64,000 bases of DNA from Bradyrhizobium sp. NFR13. GTDB lineage: Bacteria > Pseudomonadota > Alphaproteobacteria > Rhizobiales > Xanthobacteraceae. Positions 1-8,372 of this stretch are shown here, one piece after another. Position 1 is the first letter of the stretch, and each line of letters opens with the position of its first letter. The translations under genes and the position numbers were made by a program. The stretch covers positions 1,601,290 to 1,665,289 of the forward strand of contig NZ_FOTP01000001.1 of the NCBI RefSeq assembly GCF_900114605.1, written 5' to 3'. The notes beneath the pieces are model-generated. The model was not told where the DNA came from and searched no databases. It worked only from the letters and a program-made list of their open reading frames with translations.

Positions 1-67
1 CGGGCCGATCGAGCCGGGAATCATGGCGGGATTTGTGGCGAGCTGGTGGGGCATGTATCCTCCGTTG

Positions 68-111
68 AAAGCCGCTCGAGGACCGCTTGCGCGGTGCGGC
101 TTTCTTATTTT
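68..111 (+). terminator. Rho-independent terminator
   Basis: A two-step hairpin is visible: AAAGCCGC (68-75) pairs with GCGGCTTT (96-103) and inner ACCGC (82-86) pairs with GCGGT (91-95) around a TTGC loop. A T-rich tail follows. It would end a transcript entering from the left. Positions 1-67 hold no gene I can identify; a TGA at 66-68 in frame 3 could be the end of a truncated upstream gene. Confidence 0.7.
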
Positions 112-175
112 TGTTTTTGCGGAGGATGTTGTGCCATCGGCGGCGGCGCGGCGCAAACCACCCCGGCATGCAGGA

Positions 176-589
176 TCAGCCTATTTCGTAAGATGAAATT
201 TCGATCAGGCTGCCATCGGGATCCCGGCAATAAACCGAGCGCAAGGTGCCGCGCGCGCCCTGTTTGGCCACCGGGCCTTCCTCGATGGCGACACCGCAAG
301 CGCCGAGATGCGCGATCACCGCGTCGGGCGGTGATGCCGTGAGAAAACAGAGGTCATCGCTGCCCGCCATCTCGTAATCGGCCGTAAACCACTCGACCTT
401 ATCGGCGCCGATCGGTCGCAGATTGATCTTCTGTGCGCCAAAACTCACCGATGTGCGCGGCAGCTTGCCAGAACCGGGATCGAACACCTTCACCTCCATA
501 CCCAGCACGTTTTGATACCAGGCGGCAGAGCGCTGGACGTCCGCGACATTGAGGACGAGATGATCGAGGGCCGTGACGGTGAGGGGCAT
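176..589 (-). CDS. VOC-family (glyoxalase/dioxygenase-like) protein
   Basis: 137-residue single-domain protein of the vicinal oxygen chelate fold. It opens with ALDHLVLNVADVQRSAAWYQ, the typical first beta-alpha unit, carries a central region with aromatic and acidic residues, and ends in RDPDGSLIEISSYEIG, where the late Glu (EIS) is a usual metal ligand. I chose the ATG at 589 because the VOC domain begins just after it and an AAGGA sits upstream; a longer reading frame upstream lacks family character. Substrate unknown. It stands alone, facing away from the TctC-like gene. Confidence 0.85.
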   Translation of the reverse strand: MPLTVTALDHLVLNVADVQRSAAWYQNVLGMEVKVFDPGSGKLPRTSVSFGAQKINLRPIGADKVEWFTADYEMAGSDDLCFLTASPPDAVIAHLGACGVAIEEGPVAKQGARGTLRSVYCRDPDGSLIEISSYEIG

Positions 590-743
590 GAAATGGTCCT
601 TGGCTTTGCCTTGACGTTTCTTTGGGCTGGTGCCGCAGGTGTGTCGCACTGGCCGATAGTTGAATTGTTTGGTAGATACGGGCGTTGTCAATTCAACACA
701 CGCTGACCGCGCGCAAAGTTGCGGCAGCCGGAGGGAATAAAAT

Positions 744-1733
744 ATGACTTCACGTCGCGCCGCGATCGGTCTGATTGCGCTGGGCTTTTCTGCTTTCGTG
801 TCATCGACCGTCGTTCCTGTCAGCTCGGCGCTTGCTCTGGATTATCCGACGCGGCCGGTGCGTTTCGTGGTTGGCTATCCGCCGGGCGGCGCCACTGACA
901 TTCTGGCCCGCCTGATCGGTCAGCGGCTGTCGGAAAAGCTCGGTCAGCAGTTCATTGTCGAGAACAAGCCGGGCGCCGGCAACAATATCGGTACCGAATC
1001 CGTCATCAATGCGGAGCCCGACGGCTACACCGTGCTGTTGGTCAATCCGGCGAACTACATCAACGCGACCCTGTATCCGAAGCTGAGCTTCAATTTCGTG
1101 CGCGACATTGCCCCGGTGGCTGCGTTCCACCGCACGGCCAATGTGATGACAGTCAACAAGGACATCACCGCAAAGACCGTTGCCGAATTCATCGCCTATG
1201 TGAAGGCCAATCCGGGCAAGGTGAATCTCGCCTCGTCGGGCAACGGCACTTCGGTACATCTCTCCGGTGAGATGTTCATGATGATGTCGGGCGCCAAGAT
1301 GCAGCATGTGCCCTATCGCGGCGCCGCGCCTGCGATCACCGACATGATGGGCGGTCAGGTGCAGTTGATCTTCGACAATATGCCGTCGATCATTCAGCAC
1401 ATCCGTTCCGGCAATCTGCGTGCGCTGGCGGTGACGACCACCGAGAAGTCGCCGCTGTTGCCCGATGTCCCGACCGTTGCGGAAACCGTGCCGGGTTATG
1501 AGGCCAGCGCTTTGTTCGGCATGGGCGCGCCGAAGAAGACTCCGCCGGAGATCATCGCGAAGCTGAACACCGCGGTGAACGAGGTGTTGGCTGAGCCGGC
1601 AATCAAGGCGAAGCTGATTGATCTCGGGGGCGATCCGCTGATCGGGCCGCCGGAGGCGTTCGGCAAGATGATTGTCGCGGAGACCGAGAAGTGGGAGAAA
1701 GTGGTCAAGGCCGCAGGCCTTAAGGTCGAATGA
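744..1733 (+). CDS. Tripartite tricarboxylate transporter substrate-binding protein (Bug/TctC family)
   Basis: 329 residues. A Sec signal peptide covers about residues 1-31, followed by the mature start DYPTRPVRFVVGYPPGGATD, the hallmark of Bug receptors, then ILARLIGQRLSEKLGQ and the mid-domain HVPYRGAAPAITDMMGGQVQ. Such proteins bind carboxylates or related solutes in the periplasm for TctAB-type transporters, but many are orphans. No tctA or tctB lies nearby, so the ligand cannot be stated. GGAGGG precedes the ATG. Confidence 0.9.
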   Translation: MTSRRAAIGLIALGFSAFVSSTVVPVSSALALDYPTRPVRFVVGYPPGGATDILARLIGQRLSEKLGQQFIVENKPGAGNNIGTESVINAEPDGYTVLLVNPANYINATLYPKLSFNFVRDIAPVAAFHRTANVMTVNKDITAKTVAEFIAYVKANPGKVNLASSGNGTSVHLSGEMFMMMSGAKMQHVPYRGAAPAITDMMGGQVQLIFDNMPSIIQHIRSGNLRALAVTTTEKSPLLPDVPTVAETVPGYEASALFGMGAPKKTPPEIIAKLNTAVNEVLAEPAIKAKLIDLGGDPLIGPPEAFGKMIVAETEKWEKVVKAAGLKVE

Positions 1734-1760
1734 ACCCATGCGGCACTATCGTGTCTAACC

Positions 1761-1838
1761 CTCGTGATTGTGCCTGTGTAAGCGCGTGATCACGAGACCG
1801 GGATGTGCCGGGGCCTGCGGGAACGTTTATCCGCAGGC
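1761..1838 (+). terminator. Two successive hairpins, possible terminator
   Basis: CTCGTGAT (1761-1768) pairs with ATCACGAG (1789-1796) around a 20-nt loop. GCCTGCGG (1813-1820) pairs with CCGCAGGC (1831-1838) around a 10-nt loop. Neither is followed by a clean T-run, so termination after the TctC-like gene is plausible but not proven; the second hairpin could also sit in the leader of the next gene. Confidence 0.4.
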
Positions 1839-1888
1839 TCCGTTGCTTTCTGGAGACGTCACACGACCGCTACCGCGGAGGAGAAGAC

Positions 1889-2149
1889 ATGATGCGTAAC
1901 CTGATGCTGGCCGTACTGGCTTTTGGTGGTGTTTCGGCTCTGGCTTCTGGCCCTGCCATTGCTGCTCCGGCCTATCCCTATTGCATCCAGTCGCAGGCCT
2001 TCGGGACCGATTGCTCCTATCCGAGCTATGAAGCGTGCCAGGCCACCGCATCGGGTCGCGGCGTCGATTGCATCGTCAATCCGCGTCTGGCCTTCAGCTC
2101 GCAGCCTTACGGCGAGCCGCGCCGCAGTCGGCGTTCGGTTGCCTATTAA
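1889..2149 (+). CDS. Small secreted protein, DUF3551-like
   Basis: 86 residues. A signal peptide (hydrophobic run LMLAVLAFGGVSALA, cut near AIAA) precedes a short Cys-containing mature part: YPYCIQSQAFGTDCSYPSYEAC followed by a further Cys. This spacing is typical of the abundant DUF3551 proteins of Bradyrhizobium relatives, whose function is unknown. The start ATG is chosen from the GGAGGAGAAG just upstream; the next in-frame ATG is adjacent. The C-terminus is basic (RRSRRS). Confidence 0.75.
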   Translation: MMRNLMLAVLAFGGVSALASGPAIAAPAYPYCIQSQAFGTDCSYPSYEACQATASGRGVDCIVNPRLAFSSQPYGEPRRSRRSVAY

Positions 2150-2173
2150 GGCCCATCTTCATGGCGGCGACGG

Positions 2174-2854
2174 CTATGTTTTTGGCTTCGTCGCCAGCCA
2201 GATGACGTGACGGGCGCCACCGCGTGTGCCAGTGGCGCGGATCTTGATTTCCTCGGCGTTGAAGCCTGCCTTGCCGAGCAGTGCCGTGAATTTATCATAT
2301 GGAAATGACGACCAGACGGCCAGTACGCCGCCCGGACTGAGCGCGGCGTGGGCCGCGCGCAACCCTTTCAGATCATAGAGCGCATCGTTCGATTTTCGCG
2401 TCAGGCCTTCGGGCCCGTTATCGACGTCGAGCAGGATCGCATCATATTTGCCGCGCGCACCGGCGATGGCTTTAACGACATCGCCTTCGATAATCTCCAC
2501 ACGCGGATCGCTCAGGCTGTCGCCAGATAGCTCGGCCATTGGGCCACGCGCCCAGGCGACGATTGCGGGTACCAGTTCGACCACGGTGATCTTCGCTTTC
2601 GGGCCGAGCACCTTTAGCGCAGCGCGCAATGTAAAGCCCATGCCATAGCCGCCGATCAAAAGCCGCGGCGCCTTCATGTCCTTGAGACGAAAGCAGGTGA
2701 GCGTCGCCAGCGCTTCCTCGGAGCCAAACAGCCGACTGCTCATTAACTCGTTCTGGCCGAGCTTGATGGTGAACTCGTGCCCGCGCTGCATCAGGCGTAG
2801 CGGCACGCCGCCGCCGGGTACTTCGGTTGTATCGATCAGTTTCCAGGGAAGCAC
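2174..2854 (-). CDS. Spermidine-synthase-like methyltransferase-fold protein
   Basis: 226 residues with a Rossmann SAM/decarboxy-SAM fold. LLIGGYGMGFTLRAAL is the glycine-rich motif I, ITVVELVPAIVAWA the acidic strand-2 end, VEIIEGDV motif II, and YDAILLDVDNGPEGLT the motif with the acidic pair seen in polyamine synthases. It is shorter than genuine SpeE (about 280), so activity as a spermidine synthase is uncertain. Converges with the DUF3551-like gene. Confidence 0.75.
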   Translation of the reverse strand: MLPWKLIDTTEVPGGGVPLRLMQRGHEFTIKLGQNELMSSRLFGSEEALATLTCFRLKDMKAPRLLIGGYGMGFTLRAALKVLGPKAKITVVELVPAIVAWARGPMAELSGDSLSDPRVEIIEGDVVKAIAGARGKYDAILLDVDNGPEGLTRKSNDALYDLKGLRAAHAALSPGGVLAVWSSFPYDKFTALLGKAGFNAEEIKIRATGTRGGARHVIWLATKPKT

Positions 2855-3267
2855 GGGTGTCTTTCATCAAGCGATTGCGCGGTGGCCGGTGGTAGCGCGA
2901 GAACCGAGTTCTGCGCAACTCGCCTATCATGCAAGGGCCCTACAGCAATTGAGCTCGTTCGTATCGCAGGACTTTCAATTGCAGCGCGCGATCAGACGTA
3001 GAGTTCCGGTCTTCGGAATAGCCCCAACACATCGCTGCATCTTTTTTAAAGAGAGTACTTCGCTCGACAGCTCCGTTCGCCGTTTTTAACGGGCGGATAA
3101 CTAACCGAACGAGTTGTGCCGACGCATGGATAGAACGGAATTGCAAACGGTATCTGGTGCTTCTAAGCAGAATGAAGACCAATGCATCTTCGGGTTGCGC
3201 GTTGCGCGGCAAGACGAAGACGCTTTCGTCGGGGCCGAATGAGCTTCAACTCATCGAGAGGAATAGA
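2855..3267. other. Intergenic stretch without a recognised gene
   Basis: About 410 nt between the divergent spermidine-synthase-like and GCG-rich genes. It must hold both promoters. Short open frames here look unlike proteins and have no good start context. A small dyad (CCGTT-TTT-AACGG around 3080) is the only structure noticed. Confidence 0.4.
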
Positions 3268-3597
3268 ATGACCAGAATTCTGCACCTGATGGCGGCATGT
3301 CTCGTCGCCATGTTTATCGTCTCGACGCAGGCAAGTGCTGCGCCGATGATGGGCCAAAGCATCGCTGTCGAAGCGCACGTGATCCCGATCGCGGGCGGCT
3401 GCGGTCCGAACGGCTGGCGCGGTCCCTATGGCGGCTGCCGCTATACGCCTTATTACGGCCCGCTCCCGGGCGGCTACTATCAGGAAGCTCCGGTGATGGG
3501 TAATGGCTGCCCTCCCGGTTACTGGCGCGGTCCGTGGGGCCACTGCCGCAACACGCCCTATCACGGCAACCTGCCGGGCGGCGGCTGGAAGCCATGA
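3268..3597 (+). CDS. Small secreted Gly/Cys/Pro-rich protein with two internal repeats
   Basis: 109 residues. Signal peptide about 1-24 ([18 protein letters not shown]), then two imperfect copies of a roughly 26-residue unit: [20 protein letters not shown] and [20 protein letters not shown], each ending in LPGG. Such GCG-rich small exported proteins are common in Bradyrhizobium relatives and have no known role. The ATG follows GAGAGGAA. A strong terminator lies about 55 nt downstream, so it is probably monocistronic. Confidence 0.75.
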   Translation: MTRILHLMAACLVAMFIVSTQASAAPMMGQSIAVEAHVIPIAGGCGPNGWRGPYGGCRYTPYYGPLPGGYYQEAPVMGNGCPPGYWRGPWGHCRNTPYHGNLPGGGWKP

Positions 3598-3653
3598 GCC
3601 AAACGTGCGCTGTGTCGCACGTCGCAGCGCACGGGCTGACTGTCGATCAGCTG

Positions 3654-3681
3654 AAAGGCCAGCCGCAAGGCTGGCCTTTTT
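3654..3681 (+). terminator. Rho-independent terminator
   Basis: AAAGGCCAGCC (3654-3664) and GGCTGGCCTTT (3669-3679) form a perfect 11-bp stem around a GCAA tetraloop and run into five T. It ends the small secreted-protein transcript before hutH. Confidence 0.9.
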
Positions 3682-3757
3682 GTTGCGCGCAAACATTGAA
3701 GCGCAGCGTTGGATGTGTTGCCTTGGGCCATCTACGGGATGGCTTGGAGTTACTTTT

Positions 3758-5284
3758 ATGACGATGCAGTTCACACCGGGTGCGGTGACGCTGGCAGACT
3801 GGCAGTCGATCTATCGGGGTACCGTACCAGTTCTCGATGAGAGCTGTATTCCCCGCATCAATGCCAGTGTTGCGGCAGTTGCCCGGATCGTCGCCAAGGG
3901 CGAACCCGTTTATGGCATCAATACAGGCTTCGGAAAGCTTGCTCATGTCGGCATAGAAGCCGAAAGCATCACGGCCCTGCAGAAAAACATCGTGCTGTCA
4001 CATTGCGTTGGTGTCGGCGATCCGGCGCCAGCGTCGGTGGTGCGCCTGATGATGTGCCTCAAGCTTGCGAGCCTGGCGCAGGGTTTCTCCGGCGTTCGCA
4101 TGGAGACGGTCCAGTTGCTCGGCGCCATGATTGCGCATGACATCACGCCCATCGTGCCCGCGCAGGGATCAGTCGGCGCCTCCGGCGATCTGGCCCCGCT
4201 CGCGCATATGGCGTCAGTCATGATCGGCGTCGGCGAGGCGCTGACGAAGTCCGGGCGATTGCCGGCGACGGAGGCGCTCGCCAGTGCGGGTCTGCAGCCG
4301 ATCGAGCTGCAGGCCAAGGAAGGACTGGCGCTGCTGAACGGCACGCAGTTCTCAACGGCCTATGCACTTGCGGGACTGTTCGAGGCTGAAGTTCTTTTCA
4401 AGACAGCGCTCGTCAGTGGTGCCTTGTCCACCGATGCCGCGCGGGGGTCTGACACGCCGTTCGATTCGCGCATCCATCAACTGCGCAAGCATGAAGGGCA
4501 GATCGTATCGGCCCAGGCATTGAAGGAACTTCTTGCCGGCAGCGCGATTCGGGAGTCGCACCGCACTGGCGACGTCCGTGTACAGGATCCTTATTGCCTC
4601 CGCTGTCAGCCGCAGGTGATGGGTGCCGCGCTGGACGTTTTGCGACAGGCGGCCACTACGCTTCTTACTGAAGCGAATGGCGTCTCTGATAATCCTCTGG
4701 TCTTTGCCGACGACGATATCGCGATCTCCGGTGGCAATTTCCATGCGGCGCCGGTTGCTTTTGCGGCGGACATGATGGCGCTTGCGATCTGTGAGATCGG
4801 ATCGATCTCTGAGCGTCGGATCGCCATGCTGGTGGATCCGGTGCTATCCGGTGTGCCCGCGTTCCTGACACCGAAGCCGGGGCTCAATTCCGGCTTCATG
4901 ATCGCGCAAGTGACGGCAGCGGCGCTGGTATCGGAGAACAAGCAGCGGGCTTATCCTGCCAGCGTCGATTCGATTCCGACATCGGCCAATCAGGAAGATC
5001 ATGTCTCGATGGCCGCCCATGCAGCGCGCCGGCTACTCCCGATGATCGAGAATGCAATGGCCGTCATCGCCATCGAGCTGCTGGCGGGCGCGCAAGGCTG
5101 TGATTTCCATGCGCCGCTCAAGTCCAGCGATCATCTGGAAAGCGTTCGGGAATGCATCCGGGCCGAGGTGGCTCATCTCGACGATGACCGATATTTTCAC
5201 GACGACATCCAGAAATCGCTTCGCCTCGTGCGATCCGGCGCGATCGTTGCGGCAGCGCATCTCGACGCGATCCCCGGTGTCTAG
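3758..5284 (+). CDS. hutH: Histidine ammonia-lyase
   Basis: 508 residues, normal for the family. It deaminates L-histidine to urocanate. The MIO cofactor triad A141-S142-G143 lies in [14 protein letters not shown]. Tyr52 ([10 protein letters not shown]) and the Ser81-His82 pair (VLSHCVGVG), the substrate-selecting position that marks HAL rather than tyrosine or phenylalanine lyases, are present. The ATG at 3758 follows TTGGAG; a longer upstream frame runs through the terminator and is not coding. No hutU, hutI, hutG or hutC is in the window, so the rest of the pathway must lie elsewhere. Converges with fliI with a 15-nt gap. Confidence 0.92.
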   Translation: MTMQFTPGAVTLADWQSIYRGTVPVLDESCIPRINASVAAVARIVAKGEPVYGINTGFGKLAHVGIEAESITALQKNIVLSHCVGVGDPAPASVVRLMMCLKLASLAQGFSGVRMETVQLLGAMIAHDITPIVPAQGSVGASGDLAPLAHMASVMIGVGEALTKSGRLPATEALASAGLQPIELQAKEGLALLNGTQFSTAYALAGLFEAEVLFKTALVSGALSTDAARGSDTPFDSRIHQLRKHEGQIVSAQALKELLAGSAIRESHRTGDVRVQDPYCLRCQPQVMGAALDVLRQAATTLLTEANGVSDNPLVFADDDIAISGGNFHAAPVAFAADMMALAICEIGSISERRIAMLVDPVLSGVPAFLTPKPGLNSGFMIAQVTAAALVSENKQRAYPASVDSIPTSANQEDHVSMAAHAARRLLPMIENAMAVIAIELLAGAQGCDFHAPLKSSDHLESVRECIRAEVAHLDDDRYFHDDIQKSLRLVRSGAIVAAAHLDAIPGV

Positions 5285-5299
5285 AGCGCAGGAGAGCAG

Positions 5300-6631
5300 T
5301 TAGCCGATTGCAGTCTTGATCACGCTCAGCAATTCCTGGAATGGCTCGGCACAGGACGGATCGGTCGGATGCTGTTGCAACACGTCATAGATCTTGGGCA
5401 CGAGCTGGACGGCCTGGTCCAGTTCACTGTCGCGGCCGGGCTGATAGCCGCCCATCAGGCGAAGGTCGCGGGTGTCCTCGAAACGCGCGATCATGGCGCG
5501 CAGCTTGCGCACCAGGTTCGCTTCCTCCGGCGACCACACATGCTGGCCGAGGCGTGAGACCGATGAAAGCACATTGACGGCCGGATAGCGGCCCTGATCG
5601 GCGACGTCACGGTCCAGTATGATATGTCCGTCCAGCGTGCCGCGCACCGTATCCGCCACGGGCTCGTTGTGGTCGTCGCCGTCGACCAGCACGGCAAAGA
5701 CGCCGGTGATGCAGCCCTGACCTTCGAGGCCCGGTCCTGAACGCTCCAGCAGTCGTGGGAGTTCGCTGAAGACACTCGGCGCATAGCCGCGTGCGATCGC
5801 CGGCTCGCCGGTGGCGAGTGCGACTTCGCGCGATGCATGCGCGAAGCGTGTCATCGAATCGACGATCAGCAGCACCGATTCGCCGCGATCACGGAAATAT
5901 TCGGCGATCGTCATCGCTGTCTTCGGCGCAAGCCGCCGCATCATCGGGCTTTCGTCACTGGTCGAGACGACCGTGATGGCTCGCGACTTGTGATGCACCA
6001 GCGCTTCTTCGAGAAATTCACGCACTTCGCGGCCACGCTCGCCGACCAGCGCGGTGACGACCGTGTCGAAGCCGGAGCCACGCGCCAGCATCGAGAGCAA
6101 CGTGGTCTTGCCGACGCCGGAACCGGCGAAAATGCCGATGCGCTGGCCGACGCAAAGCGGGGTAAAGAGATCCACGACGCGAACGCCGGTGCGCAGCGGC
6201 TTGCTGACGCGCGAGCGACTCATGGCCGGCGGAGGATTGGCATCCGTCTGCATCTCGCGCTCGCCGACCGGCATGTCGCCGGCGCCATCCAGTGGCTCGC
6301 CGAGGGCGTTGATGACGCGGCCTTTCCAGGCCGGATGTGGGGATAATGTCTTGGGCGGCATTCGGAAAGCGGGAACGCCGAGGCCGGCAGCAAAGTGGGA
6401 ATCGAACGGTTTGGCCGTCACGCCGTCATTATCGATTCGCACGACCTCACCGAGATGAACCTGCTTGTCGATCTCCAGCCCGATCAATTCACCGAGTCTG
6501 ACATAGCGCGACAGGCCGGAGACGCGAAAATGCGTCGGCGTCACCTCGGACACCATGCCGCCGACACGAACCGTGGGCACGTCCCGGCGCAGGGTCGCGA
6601 TGGTCGATTCGAGTTTTTCAAGCGCGTTCAT
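5300..6631 (-). CDS. fliI: Flagellar export ATPase FliI
   Basis: 443 residues, standard. Cytosolic ATPase of the flagellar type III export apparatus. The Walker A motif AGSGVGKTT is at about 169-177 (within GIFAGSGVGKTTLL); Walker B and the catalytic region follow (ESVLLIVDSMTRFAHASREV). The ATG at 6631 has GGGAGA upstream; the TTG one codon earlier is less likely. Last gene of the minus-strand unit DUF1217-flgF-fliI. Its usual regulators fliH and fliJ are in other operons of the cluster. Confidence 0.95.
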   Translation of the reverse strand: MNALEKLESTIATLRRDVPTVRVGGMVSEVTPTHFRVSGLSRYVRLGELIGLEIDKQVHLGEVVRIDNDGVTAKPFDSHFAAGLGVPAFRMPPKTLSPHPAWKGRVINALGEPLDGAGDMPVGEREMQTDANPPPAMSRSRVSKPLRTGVRVVDLFTPLCVGQRIGIFAGSGVGKTTLLSMLARGSGFDTVVTALVGERGREVREFLEEALVHHKSRAITVVSTSDESPMMRRLAPKTAMTIAEYFRDRGESVLLIVDSMTRFAHASREVALATGEPAIARGYAPSVFSELPRLLERSGPGLEGQGCITGVFAVLVDGDDHNEPVADTVRGTLDGHIILDRDVADQGRYPAVNVLSSVSRLGQHVWSPEEANLVRKLRAMIARFEDTRDLRLMGGYQPGRDSELDQAVQLVPKIYDVLQQHPTDPSCAEPFQELLSVIKTAIG

Positions 6632-6659
6632 CAAGCTCTCCCGCCGGTCACGTCAGGCA

Positions 6660-7430
6660 TCAGGCTTTTGGATCGCCCAGCGTGCGAATGGCGCTTTGCA
6701 TTGTGCCTTCGGAGTTGTCGATCAATGAGCTGACGCTCTGGAAGGTGCGCTGTGCGGTCATCATCTGCGTGAGTTCGGTCAGTGGATCGACATTCGATCC
6801 CTCGACGTAACCCTGCTGAAAGCCCACGGTAACGAAATCGAGCGCGGCGGTCGCCGGCTTGCTGGGAATCACGCCCGAAGTTCCGAACCGTTCCAGTTTT
6901 GCGTCCGGGGGAATGTCAAACAGACCAAGCTGACCGACCTGGACCCTGCCCTGCGAAATGGTGCCGTCGCGCACGATCGTCAGCGGGCCGGCATCGGGAT
7001 CGACGATGATCGGCGTACCGCCCGAATCGAGCACAGGATAGCCGGTGATGGTCTGGAGCTGCCCGTTGATATCGATCTGCATGCGGCCGTCGCGCGTATA
7101 AACAGTACCGTTAGGGCCGGCAAACGCCATCCAGGTCGTGTGGCCTGGATCGGTTCCGCCGGGATAAGCGGCTCTGCTATTCCCGACAACAGCGACGTCC
7201 AGCGTATTGCCGGTCTGTGTGATGGCGCCTTCCTTGCGCGAGATGAAATTCTCGCCGGGCGAGGAGAAGGCGACTGCCTGCGTCGCGGCGCGCGACATAG
7301 CAGTCTCGAATTTCACGGCATCGGCACGAAACGCGGCCGTTTTCATATTGGCCATATTGTTCGCGATGGTTTCGAGCCGCTTCTCGAGCGAGACCTGGGC
7401 CGAGAGGCTGACATAGAGCGCTGATTGCAT
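6660..7430 (-). CDS. flgF: Flagellar proximal rod protein FlgF
   Basis: 256 residues. Rod subunit with the flagellar rod/hook N-terminal signature (LSAQVSLEKRLETIANNMAN, then TAAFRADAVKFE) and the C-terminal signature (GYVEGSNVDPLTELTQMMTA, QRTFQSVSSLI). FlgF and FlgG resemble each other; the lone location with fliI and the shorter sequence fit FlgF, while the other copy at 14.3 kb fits FlgG. Starts 1 nt before the stop of the DUF1217 gene, so the two are translationally close. Confidence 0.9.
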   Translation of the reverse strand: MQSALYVSLSAQVSLEKRLETIANNMANMKTAAFRADAVKFETAMSRAATQAVAFSSPGENFISRKEGAITQTGNTLDVAVVGNSRAAYPGGTDPGHTTWMAFAGPNGTVYTRDGRMQIDINGQLQTITGYPVLDSGGTPIIVDPDAGPLTIVRDGTISQGRVQVGQLGLFDIPPDAKLERFGTSGVIPSKPATAALDFVTVGFQQGYVEGSNVDPLTELTQMMTAQRTFQSVSSLIDNSEGTMQSAIRTLGDPKA

Positions 7431-7431
7431 T

Positions 7432-8214
7432 TTATTGTCCGAGTTTCAGGTTCTGCAGGGTGGTCAGCACATCCGTGCTGAGGCCCATTTCAAGCGGCTG
7501 CGTGATGAGGATGCTTGGAGTCGACTGTGCGGTGGACGTTCCGTTCTCCGTCTCCCACATCGCCGAAAAACGCTGCAGGAACTTGTGCAGTTTCTCGGGG
7601 GTCCGGAAATCCGTGATGTCGATTTTCGCGCTGAGCATATTCGCCTGTTTGTCGACATCCGCCATCGAGGTCATCGATGAGACGCCCAGCGCGATCTGAG
7701 CGACCTTGAGCAGCGCTGGATCCGCGAGAATCTGATAGATGTTGGTGATCTTGGGCGCCTTGCGCTCGAAGTAGAGTGCCAGACGCACGCCTTCATTCTG
7801 CGATCCGGCATCTTCCTCGAGTTGCTGCCGAACGTATTTCTCGACAGTGCCGACCTGCGCGGCGGTCGTACTCGTCGCCTCGTCACCCAGCTTGGCGAAG
7901 TCGAACGCGGTTGCGAACTCGCTATAGCGGGTGTCGGAAAGTTTGTTGGCAAACGTGGTCGCGCTGGCGACACCTTCCGTGAGAACCCTGTGCATGAAGG
8001 CCTTGGCATAGGTCATGTCGCTCAGCCCGTAGGCCTTCATGGCATAGCTGAACAGCCGATAATCACCGATGAATTCGTCGATCGTCTTCACATCGCGGAT
8101 GTGTGACAGGTAGTACTCCGTATCCTTCGACACGTCCGGCTTCTCCATCGTCTGTTGCAGCGATTTGACGATGTTCTTGGAGATCAGCTGGTAGCTTGCG
8201 ATTGTCGAGAGCAT
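7432..8214 (-). CDS. DUF1217-type flagellar-cluster protein
   Basis: 260 residues, largely alpha-helical, with no signal peptide. The pattern SYQLISKNIVKSLQQTMEKP, then YLSHIRDVKTIDEFIGDYRL and YAMKAYGLSDMTYAKAFMHR matches DUF1217, a family found beside flgF in Rhizobiales flagellar loci; its job is not established to my knowledge. I chose the ATG at 8214 because the conserved domain starts there; a longer frame to 8280 is less likely. First gene of the unit with flgF and fliI. Confidence 0.8.
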   Translation of the reverse strand: MLSTIASYQLISKNIVKSLQQTMEKPDVSKDTEYYLSHIRDVKTIDEFIGDYRLFSYAMKAYGLSDMTYAKAFMHRVLTEGVASATTFANKLSDTRYSEFATAFDFAKLGDEATSTTAAQVGTVEKYVRQQLEEDAGSQNEGVRLALYFERKAPKITNIYQILADPALLKVAQIALGVSSMTSMADVDKQANMLSAKIDITDFRTPEKLHKFLQRFSAMWETENGTSTAQSTPSILITQPLEMGLSTDVLTTLQNLKLGQ

Positions 8215-8267
8215 CAGAAATGGGTTCCCAGTCTGCGGGCGGGCGCATGGGGCGAGACTGGCCTCAA

Positions 8268-8282
8268 ACTCCCCGGACAAGC
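8268..8282 (+). promoter_or_regulatory. Flagellar 15-bp motif, plus-strand copy 1
   Basis: ACTCCCCGGACAAGC matches the core CCTCGGACAAGC found before fliF and flgB at 11 of 12 positions. It overlaps the minus-strand copy by 2 nt, forming the dyad CCCCG...CGGGG centred on AAGCTT in the divergent motA/DUF1217 region. Confidence 0.5.
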
Positions 8283-8295
8283 TTGCGCGGGGCTG
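8281..8295 (-). promoter_or_regulatory. Flagellar 15-bp motif, minus-strand copy
   Basis: Read on the minus strand it is CAGCCCCGCGCAAGC, one difference from the consensus CAGCCTCGNRCAAGC. It lies 66 nt before the DUF1217 ATG at 8214, so it is oriented to serve DUF1217-flgF-fliI. Confidence 0.6.
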
Positions 8296-8313
8296 GTCGC
8301 CGCAGGCCGATGT

Positions 8314-8328
8314 CAGCCTCGTGCAAGC
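8314..8328 (+). promoter_or_regulatory. Flagellar 15-bp motif before motA
   Basis: CAGCCTCGTGCAAGC, a full consensus match, ending 44 nt before the motA start codon. Same sequence and spacing class as the copies before flgB, motE, fliF and flgE. Confidence 0.7.
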
Positions 8329-8372
8329 ATCGTTGCCTAAGTGAATTGCATCCTCAATTTGGAGCGGTGCGC

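Noticed and set aside
801..1739. 312-codon open frame antisense to the TctC-like gene
   Set aside because: Arg/His/Leu-rich shadow of a clear receptor gene; no domain and no ribosome-binding site.
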